A DNA stretch of 64,000 nt from Desulfurococcaceae archaeon (GTDB lineage: Archaea > Thermoproteota > Thermoprotei_A > Sulfolobales > Desulfurococcaceae), in the NCBI GenBank assembly GCA_020833225.1, contig JAJHQS010000002.1, forward strand, positions 1 to 64,000, written 5' to 3'. Shown in pieces: positions 16,377 to 26,115 of this stretch. The translations under genes were made by a program, and so were the position numbers. The notes below the pieces were generated by a model that was given only the letters and a program-made list of their open reading frames with translations, had not been told where the DNA came from and searched no databases. Numbering within the stretch: the stretch's first letter is position 1; each line of letters starts with the position of its first letter.

Positions 16377-18638
16377 CTAAACACCTATAAAAGCATATCT
16401 CTGTTTAAATACATACACGATTACTACTACGACTATTAATTGTAGTAGTATTAGCAATGTTCCCATAGCGGCCACGATGAGAGGGCCGCCGCCGGCTCCA
16501 CCACTATAGTACATTCTCATATAGTATGTTATTGGGGCTTGGTCGTCTCTTATGCCTCCAAATGTAACACTCGTAGAGACCTCAGTAGCCATATATATAA
16601 ATCCTATTAATGCACCACTCAATATGTAGCCCACTATGAGTGGTAATATTACTCCAAAAATTACTTTGAATCTTGATGCTCCTAGGTTTAAAGCAGCTTC
16701 TTCTAGGTTTTCATGTATTTGTTGAAATCCTGCAAAAACAGATCTTACAACGTATGGTAGTCTTCGAACACTAAAAGCTATAATAAATATTAGCCAAGCC
16801 TCAAATGCTGGGCTTGCAGGACTAATTCTAGAACCTATCTCGATAGGTAAGAGTTCTGCTAAGCCAGCGAAGAGGATATAGTAGCCAACTGCAAATACTA
16901 GTCCAGGTATGGCTAGTGGAGCTACTGAGAGAGAGTCTAATATACTGGTTACTGATTTAACTTTAAATCTACTAACACTATAAGCTACACAAGTAGCCAA
17001 GAACACTGCTATTAGAGTAGAGACACCTGCATATATGAGTGTATTAGCAAAGTACCTGTAGATCATGGGGTCTGTGAGTGCTCTCCTAAAATACACGAAT
17101 AGATCTTGGGGAATACTCAGCTCTAAACCAGATTCACCAATATATGGTTTAAGTACACCTAGTGACATTAAGATAACGCCGATTTGTGGAAGAGCTGTGA
17201 AAACTACGAGTGGAAATATTAAGAAATATACTAATAGTTGCCCGAGGAGCCCAAGTCTCCTAATACGAGGATTCCACCTACCACCTCTACTAATCATAGC
17301 ATAACTTCTCATACTTACATAGTTCCTTATGGCTAGAAAAGCAATTAACGCGAGTATTAGCATTAAAATACCGAGTGCAGCTATCTCTGGTGATATTACT
17401 CCGTGAGCTGTTAATAACCCGCTATAAATCCTATAACTCATTAAATTCGGCTCATTAAACACTATTGGGGCTCCAAGATCCTCTAAACTAAAGACGAAAA
17501 CTAGTGTTGAGCCAGCTGCTATACCTGGAAGTGCTAGTGGTAGTGTAACTGTTCTAAATAACCTAAACCCCTTAGCTCCTAGATTTTCAGCTTGCTCCTC
17601 TGTTGAGGGATCTACATTAATAAACGCTGTATACGCGTTTAAATACACTATAGGGTAAAATGAAAATATCTGTGCAACTATAACTCCAACAAGGCTATCA
17701 ATACTCAGTGAACACCCAGTTAGAGATCTTAGTATTGCAGATACAGGTCCATGCTCACCCCAGAGGAGTCTAATAACATAGGCATTTATGAATGGAGTAT
17801 TGAAAAGCGGTATTATTGCAAGAACTCTCAATAGTGAATGACCTGGAAACCTATAACGAGCTAGTATAAAAGCTACAAATACACCTAGAAGAGTAGCAAT
17901 AGATGTTACTATAGCAGCGATGATGATGCTATTTAACACAGGCCCATAATTCACACCCCTCAAGATAATAATACATCCGCCACCCGGTAACTCCAATATT
18001 TCTAGTGGTCTTGAATATATAGGGTTTAAATTTACATAACTAGGTGTTCTGAGTACACTGTAAAAATTTGTCCACCAATAGCCACCTGTAGGGGGTGTAA
18101 AAGAGTGAAATAGTACTAGTAGTATGGGGATTAACATGAATACTACGAGATAAGTAAAGCCAAATATGAGGAAAAACCACATTGTCTTATCAAGCTGGTG
18201 TAGAGTAGACTTTATTCTCCGCGTATAACTCACAGTTACTTCTTTAACCAACTCTCTACGTGTCTTTAAATATCTAAACCACTCTCGCAGAGCACCTAGA
18301 AATACAAGCCCTAGATAAGGAGCTAATCCCACAGCAAGAACTCTTAATAACCCTGTAGCGCAGATAAGTAACACTATGATCTCGTAGAGAGCCACTATAA
18401 CTGATAGAAATGTTAATGAGAAACTATATTTAACTCTATTATAATCAAACCCCATTACTAATAAAACATATCCATAAATAAAACTAGCAGACCACACAAT
18501 ATATGTGAAGATTTCGACCTCGCTAGGTGGAAGCACCTCGTAACTGATCATGCAGAGTGTTGCAAATAAGACGCCTGCTAATACTACATCTAGAAGTCCA
18601 GCTCTCCCAAGTCTTCTTAACAAGTACAAACACCACAA
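16377..18638 (-). CDS. ABC transporter permease, two fused MetI-type domains
   Basis: A 753-residue integral membrane protein carrying two permease domains in one chain, as in FbpB/ThiP-type importers. Each has an EAA coupling loop: EEQAENLGAKGFRLFRTVTLPLALPG in the first half and EEAALNLGASRFKVIFGVILPL in the second. There are several extra N-terminal membrane helices (about the first 100 residues) and a large outside loop between the first membrane segments and the first EAA loop. It forms the channel for the binding protein at 18687-20420. Fusion means no second permease gene is needed. Confidence 0.9.
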   Translation of the reverse strand: MWCLYLLRRLGRAGLLDVVLAGVLFATLCMISYEVLPPSEVEIFTYIVWSASFIYGYVLLVMGFDYNRVKYSFSLTFLSVIVALYEIIVLLICATGLLRVLAVGLAPYLGLVFLGALREWFRYLKTRRELVKEVTVSYTRRIKSTLHQLDKTMWFFLIFGFTYLVVFMLIPILLVLFHSFTPPTGGYWWTNFYSVLRTPSYVNLNPIYSRPLEILELPGGGCIIILRGVNYGPVLNSIIIAAIVTSIATLLGVFVAFILARYRFPGHSLLRVLAIIPLFNTPFINAYVIRLLWGEHGPVSAILRSLTGCSLSIDSLVGVIVAQIFSFYPIVYLNAYTAFINVDPSTEEQAENLGAKGFRLFRTVTLPLALPGIAAGSTLVFVFSLEDLGAPIVFNEPNLMSYRIYSGLLTAHGVISPEIAALGILMLILALIAFLAIRNYVSMRSYAMISRGGRWNPRIRRLGLLGQLLVYFLIFPLVVFTALPQIGVILMSLGVLKPYIGESGLELSIPQDLFVYFRRALTDPMIYRYFANTLIYAGVSTLIAVFLATCVAYSVSRFKVKSVTSILDSLSVAPLAIPGLVFAVGYYILFAGLAELLPIEIGSRISPASPAFEAWLIFIIAFSVRRLPYVVRSVFAGFQQIHENLEEAALNLGASRFKVIFGVILPLIVGYILSGALIGFIYMATEVSTSVTFGGIRDDQAPITYYMRMYYSGGAGGGPLIVAAMGTLLILLQLIVVVVIVYVFKQRYAFIGV

Positions 18639-18686
18639 TCTGAAAACTGTAAAAGCACTTAGAGGTATTTATAGAGAAAAAGCTAA

Positions 18687-20420
18687 TTATCTCCTCCTCA
18701 ATAATACTACTAGCAATATAGTAACTACAAGAATTACTATTAGTGCTATTAGAGTTAATGATACACCTCCTCCCTGAGGTGTAGTTGGACTCGGTGAAGT
18801 AGTTTCAGGCGTAGTTATAGGTGTCGTAGTTGTTGTTTCTATTGGTGTTTGTGTCGGTGTAGTTGTGGGACTTGTTGTGGGGGTTGTTGTAGTTGTTTGT
18901 GTGGGTACCGGTTCTCCTCTTAAGGCCTTGTTAAGTAGGCTTAATACATAGGTATATTTTTCACGTGCAGCGTTCTCCCAGGCTGTTATGAGGGCTTGAT
19001 ATACGCTCGGATCTTCTTTGATCTTCTTATTTACTTGTATTGCGTATTCGATTGTAAACTCAACTTTCTTACCTGTGAGTGGGTCTGTAAAAGTTACGGT
19101 TTTTCCGAGTTCTTGTACTAAGTAATCAAACCATTCCTTTGAGATTTTTCCATTTAAATATGCTTGTGCTACTTGAGCCCATGTTGCCTGTAGATCGCTG
19201 TGAGCATTTACTAGTGTAGCCTTAAAGTAGTACATTACAGAGTTAACCCAGTTTACTGAGAGGGTTTCATTGAATAGTATTGCAGAGGTCTTTAAGAGAT
19301 CTTCAAAGGCGCTCTTTAAATCAGGTCTCTTAGCGCCCTCGGGAGTGTCAAAAGTCTTGGGGTTAATGGGTATTCTATTGATCTCTGAGTTTAACCATAC
19401 TACTTGTCCACCGAACTCGCTGAGAACCCATGCTACAAATGCAGCAGCGTGTACAGGATATTTTGTGTCTTTTAGTATAGCTATAGGGTCTGAGTTAACA
19501 ATGGTCTCGCCTTGAGGTGCTATATATTGACAATTTGGATTAACATTCATAGCCATATAACCGTAAAAGTCTATTGTAGTTCCAATTCCAATATCTCCTT
19601 TTATTACAGCATCTCTCACATCACCACTACCGGGGTAAATTATGGAGTTTGCTGCTAGTAGTGTTAGAGTTCTCCATCCTTTATCCCAGCCCTTAGCTTG
19701 CAGTATTATCTCGAAAATTCTCAAGTTACTAGTACTCATGGTTGGATCTGCTGTTCCTATGAGGCTTTTTGCTGGAAGATATTTGGCATACTCTGGTCTT
19801 GTAAGGTCATCCCAGCTCTTAGCTTCAGGTACACCATATTGACTTAGTATGAGTTTATTAAGTGTAAAACCAAAACTACTTACACTAGCACCAATCCATT
19901 TAACATGTCCCTCAGGATCGCTCTTATATGTTTCAGCACCAGCTATTCTTTCAGGTATTTTACTCATCTCGTAGAGAACTGCATAGTGCTCTGGATGTAT
20001 CTGTGTGTCTAATGGCATTAAATAGCCATATTCATCAAGGGAATTAAAGAGTGTTGGTCCACCACCCCAAGCAACATCTATTGGTGTACCAAGTTTCTTT
20101 GCTTTTTCAATGTAATCAGGCCATAACTCAGCAGCCACATAGAGGAATTGTATTTCAACAATGCCTAGTGTTTTTGCTACAGGCGACTCTAAGAAGAGTT
20201 TTCTAGTGAGTGATTGTATAGATGACTCATGTCTTGTTAATACTCGTAGTGTAATACCACGCTCAGGAGTTAAGCTCGCTAAGTAATCTAACCATGGAAA
20301 AGGCTCACCTTTACCACTCCAAGGCCATGTCTGAGCAATAGTGAACAGTGATTGTGGTAGTAATATTAGTAGTAATATTACACTACACAGTAAAGTAGAT
20401 AACTTAGTAGACCTTTTCAT
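18687..20420 (-). CDS. ABC transporter substrate-binding protein, membrane-anchored
   Basis: A 577-residue exported protein. An N-terminal signal segment (LSTLLCSVILLLILLPQSLF) precedes a periplasmic-binding-protein domain of the FbpA/AfuA-like cluster (WDDLTRPEYAKYL, then ...KTFDTPEGAKRPDL). A Thr/Pro-rich stalk follows at about 505-545, then a C-terminal membrane helix ending in RRR. The anchor replaces the bacterial lipoprotein or free periplasmic form, as usual in archaea without an outer membrane. The family takes up iron, thiamine, phosphonates or polyols; the ligand here cannot be read from sequence. Confidence 0.85.
   Translation of the reverse strand: MKRSTKLSTLLCSVILLLILLPQSLFTIAQTWPWSGKGEPFPWLDYLASLTPERGITLRVLTRHESSIQSLTRKLFLESPVAKTLGIVEIQFLYVAAELWPDYIEKAKKLGTPIDVAWGGGPTLFNSLDEYGYLMPLDTQIHPEHYAVLYEMSKIPERIAGAETYKSDPEGHVKWIGASVSSFGFTLNKLILSQYGVPEAKSWDDLTRPEYAKYLPAKSLIGTADPTMSTSNLRIFEIILQAKGWDKGWRTLTLLAANSIIYPGSGDVRDAVIKGDIGIGTTIDFYGYMAMNVNPNCQYIAPQGETIVNSDPIAILKDTKYPVHAAAFVAWVLSEFGGQVVWLNSEINRIPINPKTFDTPEGAKRPDLKSAFEDLLKTSAILFNETLSVNWVNSVMYYFKATLVNAHSDLQATWAQVAQAYLNGKISKEWFDYLVQELGKTVTFTDPLTGKKVEFTIEYAIQVNKKIKEDPSVYQALITAWENAAREKYTYVLSLLNKALRGEPVPTQTTTTTPTTSPTTTPTQTPIETTTTTPITTPETTSPSPTTPQGGGVSLTLIALIVILVVTILLVVLLRRR
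18832..18905. repeat. 74-bp stalk repeat, copy A
   Basis: This segment of the binding-protein gene matches 21985-22058 in the phosphoesterase gene with 5 mismatches in 74 bases by direct alignment. Both are in the same reading frame and encode an identical Thr/Pro-rich stalk peptide, including TTTTTPTTSPTTTPTQTPIE. Confidence 0.9.
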
Positions 20421-20515
20421 AAAAACACCTTTAACACTAACCCAGTTAAAATATTACTATCCAGGTTAATATTCTCCTTTAAAAAATGTTTAAAGGAAGG
20501 AAAAAGAAAGTTAAT

Positions 20516-21745
20516 TTACTTCTTACGTAGTCTTGTAGCTAAAACAGCAATTATGATAATTGCTATTATTGAGACTACTATTGTTGATGTATAATCTGGT
20601 ACTTTCTCTGTGATAGTTGTGGTTTCAGTTGTTTTTTCTGTTATTGTAGTAGTCGTAGTTGTAGTCATAGTTGTTGTAATAGTTTCAGTGGTGGTTGTAG
20701 TGGTAGTTACAGTCTTAGTTTCTGTTGTTGTAATAGTTGTAGTGATTGGAGTTACCAGTGGAGTTGTAATTACTTTAATCCACCATCTAATTAGATTAGT
20801 CACGAATTTAGGACCATCTAAGTCTACTCCATAATAGCTTGATGACCAAGCTGGCTCATAGTCACCGTAGAGAGATTCGCCGGCAACAACAACCATACTG
20901 TTAATTTGAGTGAAATATTCTGCTGCATATCCTACAAAGCTACTATCACCTTTAGGTCCACCTAGCCCATATGATAGAAGGTCGTAGACAAATGGTGATG
21001 GTGGAGTATTATCACCTATATAGGCTCTTCTAAACCACACAAGTCTTATTAAGCCTGGAAATACTTCCTCTACGGGGTCTCTATACTTCCCCGTCTCATC
21101 AACCCATATTACACATGTTGGACCATGCATTATTATAGGCTTAGTTACACCTTCATCTAACATATATGTATATAGTAGGGATACTGGATCAGGTTCGACG
21201 AAGGCTAATACTCTATAGTAGGCTTTGGCATTTGTAGGATACTCTACACCCTTATATATGTAGCTTCTTGTGTCAGGGTATGGTGTATATACTGCTGCAT
21301 GTTCAAGTCTTAGTTTTGAGCCTATATACTCGAGTAGAGAGTTAACTGCATTAATACTCGCTGGTCCACCACCATAATCGCTGTCGCCTGCAATATATAG
21401 CACTTTATTGCCTGTGAAAAGCCATGTTTTAATAGACTCCATTTCATCTGGTCCAAGACTCACAGTGGGTTGTCCAATTAGTAATATATCAACTCCACTC
21501 AGGAGATCACTAGTAATACTCATACCTGACGTGATATTAACCCAGTTAATAGAATATGTAACTCCATCTATAACAACACTCGTAATATTACCCTGTATAA
21601 AGCCAAGATACTTATCACTCTCGTCGTGAGCTAAGTCAACAGCTATTGTTACTGTGCGCCCAACCTGTGCTATACTACTCCTCGACGTCATAGCTAGAGC
21701 TAATAGGACTAGGATTACTAATCCAAGTACAAGTATTTTTCTCAT
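20516..21745 (-). CDS. Exported membrane-anchored protein with a glutamine-amidotransferase-like fold (tentative)
   Basis: A 409-residue protein. The signal segment is LVLGLVILVLLALAMTS. The ectodomain (about 30-325) has alternating strands and helices with SGVDILLIGQPTVSLGPDEMESIKTWLFTGNKVLYIAGDSDYGG, which resembles the GATase1-like or DUF4350-type fold in exported proteins that lack the catalytic Cys. A long Thr-rich stalk (about 335-380) and a C-terminal helix ending RLRKK follow. Function unknown. It lies between the binding protein and the phosphoesterase on the same strand with the same anchoring plan, so all three probably act together at the cell surface. Confidence 0.6.
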   Translation of the reverse strand: MRKILVLGLVILVLLALAMTSRSSIAQVGRTVTIAVDLAHDESDKYLGFIQGNITSVVIDGVTYSINWVNITSGMSITSDLLSGVDILLIGQPTVSLGPDEMESIKTWLFTGNKVLYIAGDSDYGGGPASINAVNSLLEYIGSKLRLEHAAVYTPYPDTRSYIYKGVEYPTNAKAYYRVLAFVEPDPVSLLYTYMLDEGVTKPIIMHGPTCVIWVDETGKYRDPVEEVFPGLIRLVWFRRAYIGDNTPPSPFVYDLLSYGLGGPKGDSSFVGYAAEYFTQINSMVVVAGESLYGDYEPAWSSSYYGVDLDGPKFVTNLIRWWIKVITTPLVTPITTTITTTETKTVTTTTTTTETITTTMTTTTTTTITEKTTETTTITEKVPDYTSTIVVSIIAIIIIAVLATRLRKK

Positions 21746-21803
21746 AGAGACACCTTGTCAATTAAAAATGTAATATGAGTGGGGTTAAAAAACATATATG
21801 AGA

Positions 21804-24032
21804 TCATTTCTTGGCGCGTATAGCATATACAGCCATGAATACTACTACAAGTATCACTATGAACACTAGTATATATAGTCCCTGAATACCTGGTAAAGTT
21901 GGACTAGAAGTAGGACTAGTAGTTTGCATTGTTGATGTAGGAGTCGTAGTACTGTATGGTGGGGTGTGTGTTGGTGTGATTGATGTTGTTTCTATTGGTG
22001 TTTGTGTTGGTGTTGTTGTGGGGCTTGTTGTGGGGGTTGTTGTGGTTGTTTGTGTTGGTTTTTCTTCAACCTCGATCTCTTCGATCGGATGCTCTGTTGG
22101 TATTGCTCCAGGTGGGTAGTATATTACTCTATAGAGTTTTTGTGTTATTTTTCCATTTAAGTCTGCTATTTCTATTTTCAGGGTTGTTGTTGTGATGTTA
22201 GTGTTTCTTACTAATAGATCTATTTTGAGAGAGGCGTTGTTGTGATGGCTAATATAGTTTATTGGCTTTAAGACTTGAACAGTAATACTTGTACCATTGA
22301 AGAACACTCTAAGAGATTCTACATTAACACCCCACTCGCTATCATATATGTTAAAATAGAGTGTGAGAGTTTTATTGAGTATTGGTGTGTTTGGTATATT
22401 TCTAAATAACTCTATTATTGGTGGTTTTATATCTTCAATTGTGTAGAGTGATAATTCTACTCTAGTTGTATAGGGGAGTTTAAGCTCTATTAGTGTGAAG
22501 AGCTTATTAATAACGAGTTTTTTATCTAATATAGAGATCGAGGCGTTACCTGTACTATTAGTTGTAGATATTATTTGAGTACTCTGACTACTTATCCATG
22601 GGAATACCCAGAGTAATTTTGCCGAGAGATCATTATACCACGAGTATTTGTTTTCAAATATAATCTTATATCCAGTTGTAGAGTAGAATATCCTTGTAGG
22701 TATATATGTAAGTCCTCCGCCAACGTTAACTCCTATAGGTAGAGAGTTAGAAGCTATTGGGGAAGTTCTATTCATAAACCCTGTGAATCCTGGTGGTTGT
22801 AGTGGGAAATTCAATTCACCGCTTTCTAAGTCTAGTTCAAATAGACCTACACCATTATAGAGTGCTACGCCATGGGCTGTCGACGTAAAAGTCATGAAGT
22901 ATGTGGTTGTATTTGTCCTTGTGCTTGTGTATTTTACGAATTGATCTCTATGTATATGTCCAGCTATTACAACTGTAACGTTGTAGTCCTCTATGAGTTT
23001 AAGTACATATCTAAACGCTGTCATATTGGGGCTCCAATAACTACTAACAGGAGTTACTACTCCCTGAGTATAGGGCTTTAGAGTTACCTCGTCATCGTAG
23101 CGTGTTGTGAGTTCACCTTGATAATAAAACATTGGGTAGTGGAATACTATAATCTTATATGGTATGTAAGAGTAGTTGAATAATGCTTGCTCTAGGAGAA
23201 CCACATCTTCTGGTGGTAGAACACCCTCAATACCGGCATAGGGTACAGTGTAAATCCCGATGACTAAGAGTTTATCACCTATAATCCTAATCCATCTCAA
23301 TGGGCCAAGGTACTTGGTGTAAGAGCCTCCAGGCCAATCGTGATTACCTGCAACACTTAATACAGGGTATTTGTAGAGGTATGTGTAACGATATACTTGT
23401 GCAATTTGAGCCTCATACTCAGAACCTGTATCTGTTATATCACCTCCCCATATAATGAGATCTGGGTTAACCCAGTGTGTTATTAGAGCTGCTGAAAACC
23501 TATTAATATCCCCCTCTCTCGGTGTTGGTGAACCAGTCTCAATGTGGAGGTCGCTGAAAACAGCTATTTTAAGTTTTTTAAGATTATTAGATAACACCCA
23601 GAGAGAGCGTGGTAGAATATACTCTTGCTCAGCAATTAATACTAAGTCATAAACGCCGTTGATAATATTACTTGGAGCACAGATCTCTAATACTCTACTA
23701 TCATATTTATATATACTTAAAGTATAATTATAGAGTTTTAGTACGTCTCTCTCTTCACTAATCATCCACGCATATGCTCCTCTAATACTATAGACGTCAA
23801 ATCGTAGTGTTAAATTCAAACACCCTCCAGGCTTTATTATTCCAGGTGCTAATGGCCCTATATTCTCAGCTACTATTTCAACAGCATTTGTTTGTATTTC
23901 AGGTATTTTTAAACTAATAGTAGAGGCTATAGGGGTTGAAGTAAATGTAGTGGTTGCTGAGGAGACTATGATGACTATTAAAATTAATGTGAAAAACTTC
24001 TTTAAGGCCTTATTAGAACACATTATTTTCAC
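21804..24032 (-). CDS. Exported membrane-anchored metallophosphoesterase
   Basis: 742 residues. After a signal helix (ILIVIIVSSATTTF) and a beta domain comes a calcineurin-like core at about 150-400: FSDLHIE, WGGDITDTGS, SVAGNHDWPGG, FHYPMFY and IAGHIHRDQF. All expected metal ligands are present. A large beta-rich region (about 420-660) with several Asn-X-Ser/Thr sites follows, then a Thr/Pro stalk and a membrane helix ending RAKK. It should hydrolyse a phosphoester outside the cell. Position at the promoter-proximal end of the ABC importer block suggests it releases the imported compound; inference. Confidence 0.85.
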   Translation of the reverse strand: MKIMCSNKALKKFFTLILIVIIVSSATTTFTSTPIASTISLKIPEIQTNAVEIVAENIGPLAPGIIKPGGCLNLTLRFDVYSIRGAYAWMISEERDVLKLYNYTLSIYKYDSRVLEICAPSNIINGVYDLVLIAEQEYILPRSLWVLSNNLKKLKIAVFSDLHIETGSPTPREGDINRFSAALITHWVNPDLIIWGGDITDTGSEYEAQIAQVYRYTYLYKYPVLSVAGNHDWPGGSYTKYLGPLRWIRIIGDKLLVIGIYTVPYAGIEGVLPPEDVVLLEQALFNYSYIPYKIIVFHYPMFYYQGELTTRYDDEVTLKPYTQGVVTPVSSYWSPNMTAFRYVLKLIEDYNVTVVIAGHIHRDQFVKYTSTRTNTTTYFMTFTSTAHGVALYNGVGLFELDLESGELNFPLQPPGFTGFMNRTSPIASNSLPIGVNVGGGLTYIPTRIFYSTTGYKIIFENKYSWYNDLSAKLLWVFPWISSQSTQIISTTNSTGNASISILDKKLVINKLFTLIELKLPYTTRVELSLYTIEDIKPPIIELFRNIPNTPILNKTLTLYFNIYDSEWGVNVESLRVFFNGTSITVQVLKPINYISHHNNASLKIDLLVRNTNITTTTLKIEIADLNGKITQKLYRVIYYPPGAIPTEHPIEEIEVEEKPTQTTTTTPTTSPTTTPTQTPIETTSITPTHTPPYSTTTPTSTMQTTSPTSSPTLPGIQGLYILVFIVILVVVFMAVYAIRAKK
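21985..22058. repeat. 74-bp stalk repeat, copy B
   Basis: Second copy of the stalk-coding repeat, direct orientation and same frame as 18832-18905, about 3.1 kb apart. Identity is far higher than the surrounding stalk sequence, indicating recent duplication or gene conversion. The Thr-rich stalk of the intervening gene (about 20616-20765) is similar in composition but not a copy. Confidence 0.9.
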
Positions 24033-24053
24033 ACCAAGTGTTATTAAGCTACA

Positions 24054-24563
24054 ATGTGCTTAAAAGTAAATATTGCTCTACGTTTCTGTATAGGGTGTGT
24101 TGTTCTGAGTAGTAGGAGGGTTCGTGGTTTTTCACATGAACGTGAATTAGCTAGGAGATTGTGGTCTCATGGATTAGCTGTTATGAGAGCTCCTGCTAGT
24201 GGTAGTAAGGTTAAGAGGCTTGTATACCCGGATATAGTTGCTATTTATAAAGGGCGGGTTTTAGTATTTGAAGTTAAAACTACTAGTAGTCTTAGAGACA
24301 TCTATATACCTAGGCGTCAAGTAGAGAAATTAGTAGAGTTTACTCGTAGAGCTGGTGGTGAAGCATATATAGCGGTGAAAATTACTGGTACTGGTGAATG
24401 GCTTTTTGTGAATATTGATAAGCTCTTAAAAACCTCTTCTGGAAACTATAAGTTGCCGAGAAATATGCTTGGAGAAGCTTTGAAACTAGCTGCTCTTGTA
24501 AGTCTTGTTAAGGGTGTTAAAGACCTCTTTGAATTTACTAATAGTAAATCAGAGTCTACTTAA
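24054..24563 (+). CDS. hjc: Holliday junction resolvase Hjc
   Basis: A 169-residue endonuclease-fold protein that cuts four-way DNA junctions in recombination and fork repair. Catalytic residues are E29 in FSHERE, D60 in YPDIV and E73-x-K75 in VFEVK. RAPASGSK at 45-52 is the hallmark loop. The first 20 residues (MCLKVNIALRFCIGC...) are an extension absent from typical Hjc. The only in-frame ATG/GTG/TTG start upstream of the core is the ATG used here, unless a CTG at 24105 is used. It is divergent from the phosphoesterase gene with only 21 bp between. Confidence 0.92.
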   Translation: MCLKVNIALRFCIGCVVLSSRRVRGFSHERELARRLWSHGLAVMRAPASGSKVKRLVYPDIVAIYKGRVLVFEVKTTSSLRDIYIPRRQVEKLVEFTRRAGGEAYIAVKITGTGEWLFVNIDKLLKTSSGNYKLPRNMLGEALKLAALVSLVKGVKDLFEFTNSKSEST

Positions 24564-26115
24564 GTATTACTTTTAATACAGCACCTTGTTTTTCAGCGAT
24601 TTTTCTAAATCTATTGAGCTTTCTCCTATATACTCTAAAGACATCTCGACTAACCTCTACGACAATGCCGTCGTTAGTCACACTTACATTTACCTCTGGT
24701 ATTGATGCCTTAATTCTATCTGCGAGTTCACTCCAGCCTTGTGGTGTGTGTTTTAGTTTTCTAATGGGTACAACTACTGTCTGCTCGCCGAAAGTGTAGA
24801 TTTCATATTCTAGTTCGCCGGTTAAGAAGTCTCTTACTTCTACTACTGGTCTTGAGAGCTCGGCTTCACGTAGGCCAGTGGGGAGTTTCACAGTCATTCT
24901 CACCTCATATACCTTCTCCACATAGCCGTTCTTTATGAATATTACAGTATCTACAATAGAGGGGATCATGCCTAACTCTACTCTACCAATAAATCTCTGT
25001 ATAGCATCTATAGGTGAAGTTGCATGTACAACTCCAATCATACCTATACCTGCGAGTCTTAAGTCTGCGTATAATTTAAAGTCTTCATCTGTCCTCATCT
25101 CGTCGAAGACTGTGTAGTCTGGTCTTGATAGGAGTAATATGTCGTGTAATTCACCCATATCAGCATAACTCTTACTTAGTTGTGTTATTTCATCTGGTAA
25201 TATCATGTCGCGAGGTGACTCTATAGTCTTTACGACTTTACCCATACGCATATAGTATTCTGCGAGAGCTTGTGCAAAAGTAGTCTTACCCATACCTGGG
25301 GCTCCAGCTATTAGTATTCCCTCAGCTCTCTCATTTAGCCTCTTAATTAGCTCCCCTGGTAAATTATAGTCTTCGAGTTTTAGCCTCTTAACAGGCCTTG
25401 TAATAGTTATTTCCCATCCATCGCCCAGCGGAGGCCTCACAATTATTACTCTGTAAGGGCCTAGCTGAATAATTGTTGATCCTCCACGATCTATTTCAAT
25501 GAAGGAGTCTCTTCGCCTCTTGGCTTCTTCTATTATTTCATTAGCTATTCTCTCTAAGTCTTCACGTGTAAGGATATTACCTTCGAGTTTAACGTATTTC
25601 CAGCTACCTGGTCTACCAACTTTAGTTACAGGTATACTGTTTTCTCTTAAGTGTACACTCATAGTGTCTTCTCCGAAGAACTTTTCGAACTCTAAAACTC
25701 TACTAGTCCTCCTCTCAGCTAATAATACCTGTATACCCATAGATCTACATATCTCATATTGCACTTCATCACCAGTAATAACAGTAGCTCCCGTGGAGAG
25801 AGCATATTCTCTAACAACACTATTAACCTCGCTAATAGAGTCTTCTTCTCTCTCGCTGAGTACTCGAAATCTCTCACCAGAGAACTCTACTACGACAACT
25901 CCCTTTAAGTGAAGCTCTCTGAGTCTTCTAAGCTCTTCAAGACCTGCAAATCCTAATACACGGTTTTTAGAGGCAAAGTATTCAAGTAAGTAGAGTAGTG
26001 CGCGGTGAATTATAATTCTCCCACTAATAACTCCATCTTCTATAAGTCTACTCACAGCACCCTGAGTTATCGCGGTGAAATCTGGAACATATAGTGCTTC
26101 GCCAGCCACCTTCAT
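24556..26115 (-). CDS. PIN domain-VirB11/PilT-like ATPase (COG1855)
   Basis: About 519 residues. An N-terminal PIN nuclease-like domain (YVPDFTAITQGAVSRLIEDG ... GATVITGDEVQYEICRSMGI) is joined to a type II secretion-like ATPase with Walker A GAPGMGKTT near residue 275, YTVFDEMRTDEDF and a His box GVVHATSP. The C-terminal part is KH-like (VVVEVSRDVFRVYRRK). This architecture is conserved across archaea; a role in RNA processing or ribosome-related work is proposed in general terms only. I chose ATG 26115 since GAGGT lies 9 nt upstream; a TTG is three codons earlier. Its end overlaps the convergent hjc. Confidence 0.85.
   Translation of the reverse strand: MKVAGEALYVPDFTAITQGAVSRLIEDGVISGRIIIHRALLYLLEYFASKNRVLGFAGLEELRRLRELHLKGVVVVEFSGERFRVLSEREEDSISEVNSVVREYALSTGATVITGDEVQYEICRSMGIQVLLAERRTSRVLEFEKFFGEDTMSVHLRENSIPVTKVGRPGSWKYVKLEGNILTREDLERIANEIIEEAKRRRDSFIEIDRGGSTIIQLGPYRVIIVRPPLGDGWEITITRPVKRLKLEDYNLPGELIKRLNERAEGILIAGAPGMGKTTFAQALAEYYMRMGKVVKTIESPRDMILPDEITQLSKSYADMGELHDILLLSRPDYTVFDEMRTDEDFKLYADLRLAGIGMIGVVHATSPIDAIQRFIGRVELGMIPSIVDTVIFIKNGYVEKVYEVRMTVKLPTGLREAELSRPVVEVRDFLTGELEYEIYTFGEQTVVVPIRKLKHTPQGWSELADRIKASIPEVNVSVTNDGIVVEVSRDVFRVYRRKLNRFRKIAEKQGAVLKVILK

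Noticed and set aside
20610-20834. Valine-rich plus-strand ORF
   Set aside because: It is the antisense shadow of the Thr-rich stalk codons of the gene at 20516-21745.
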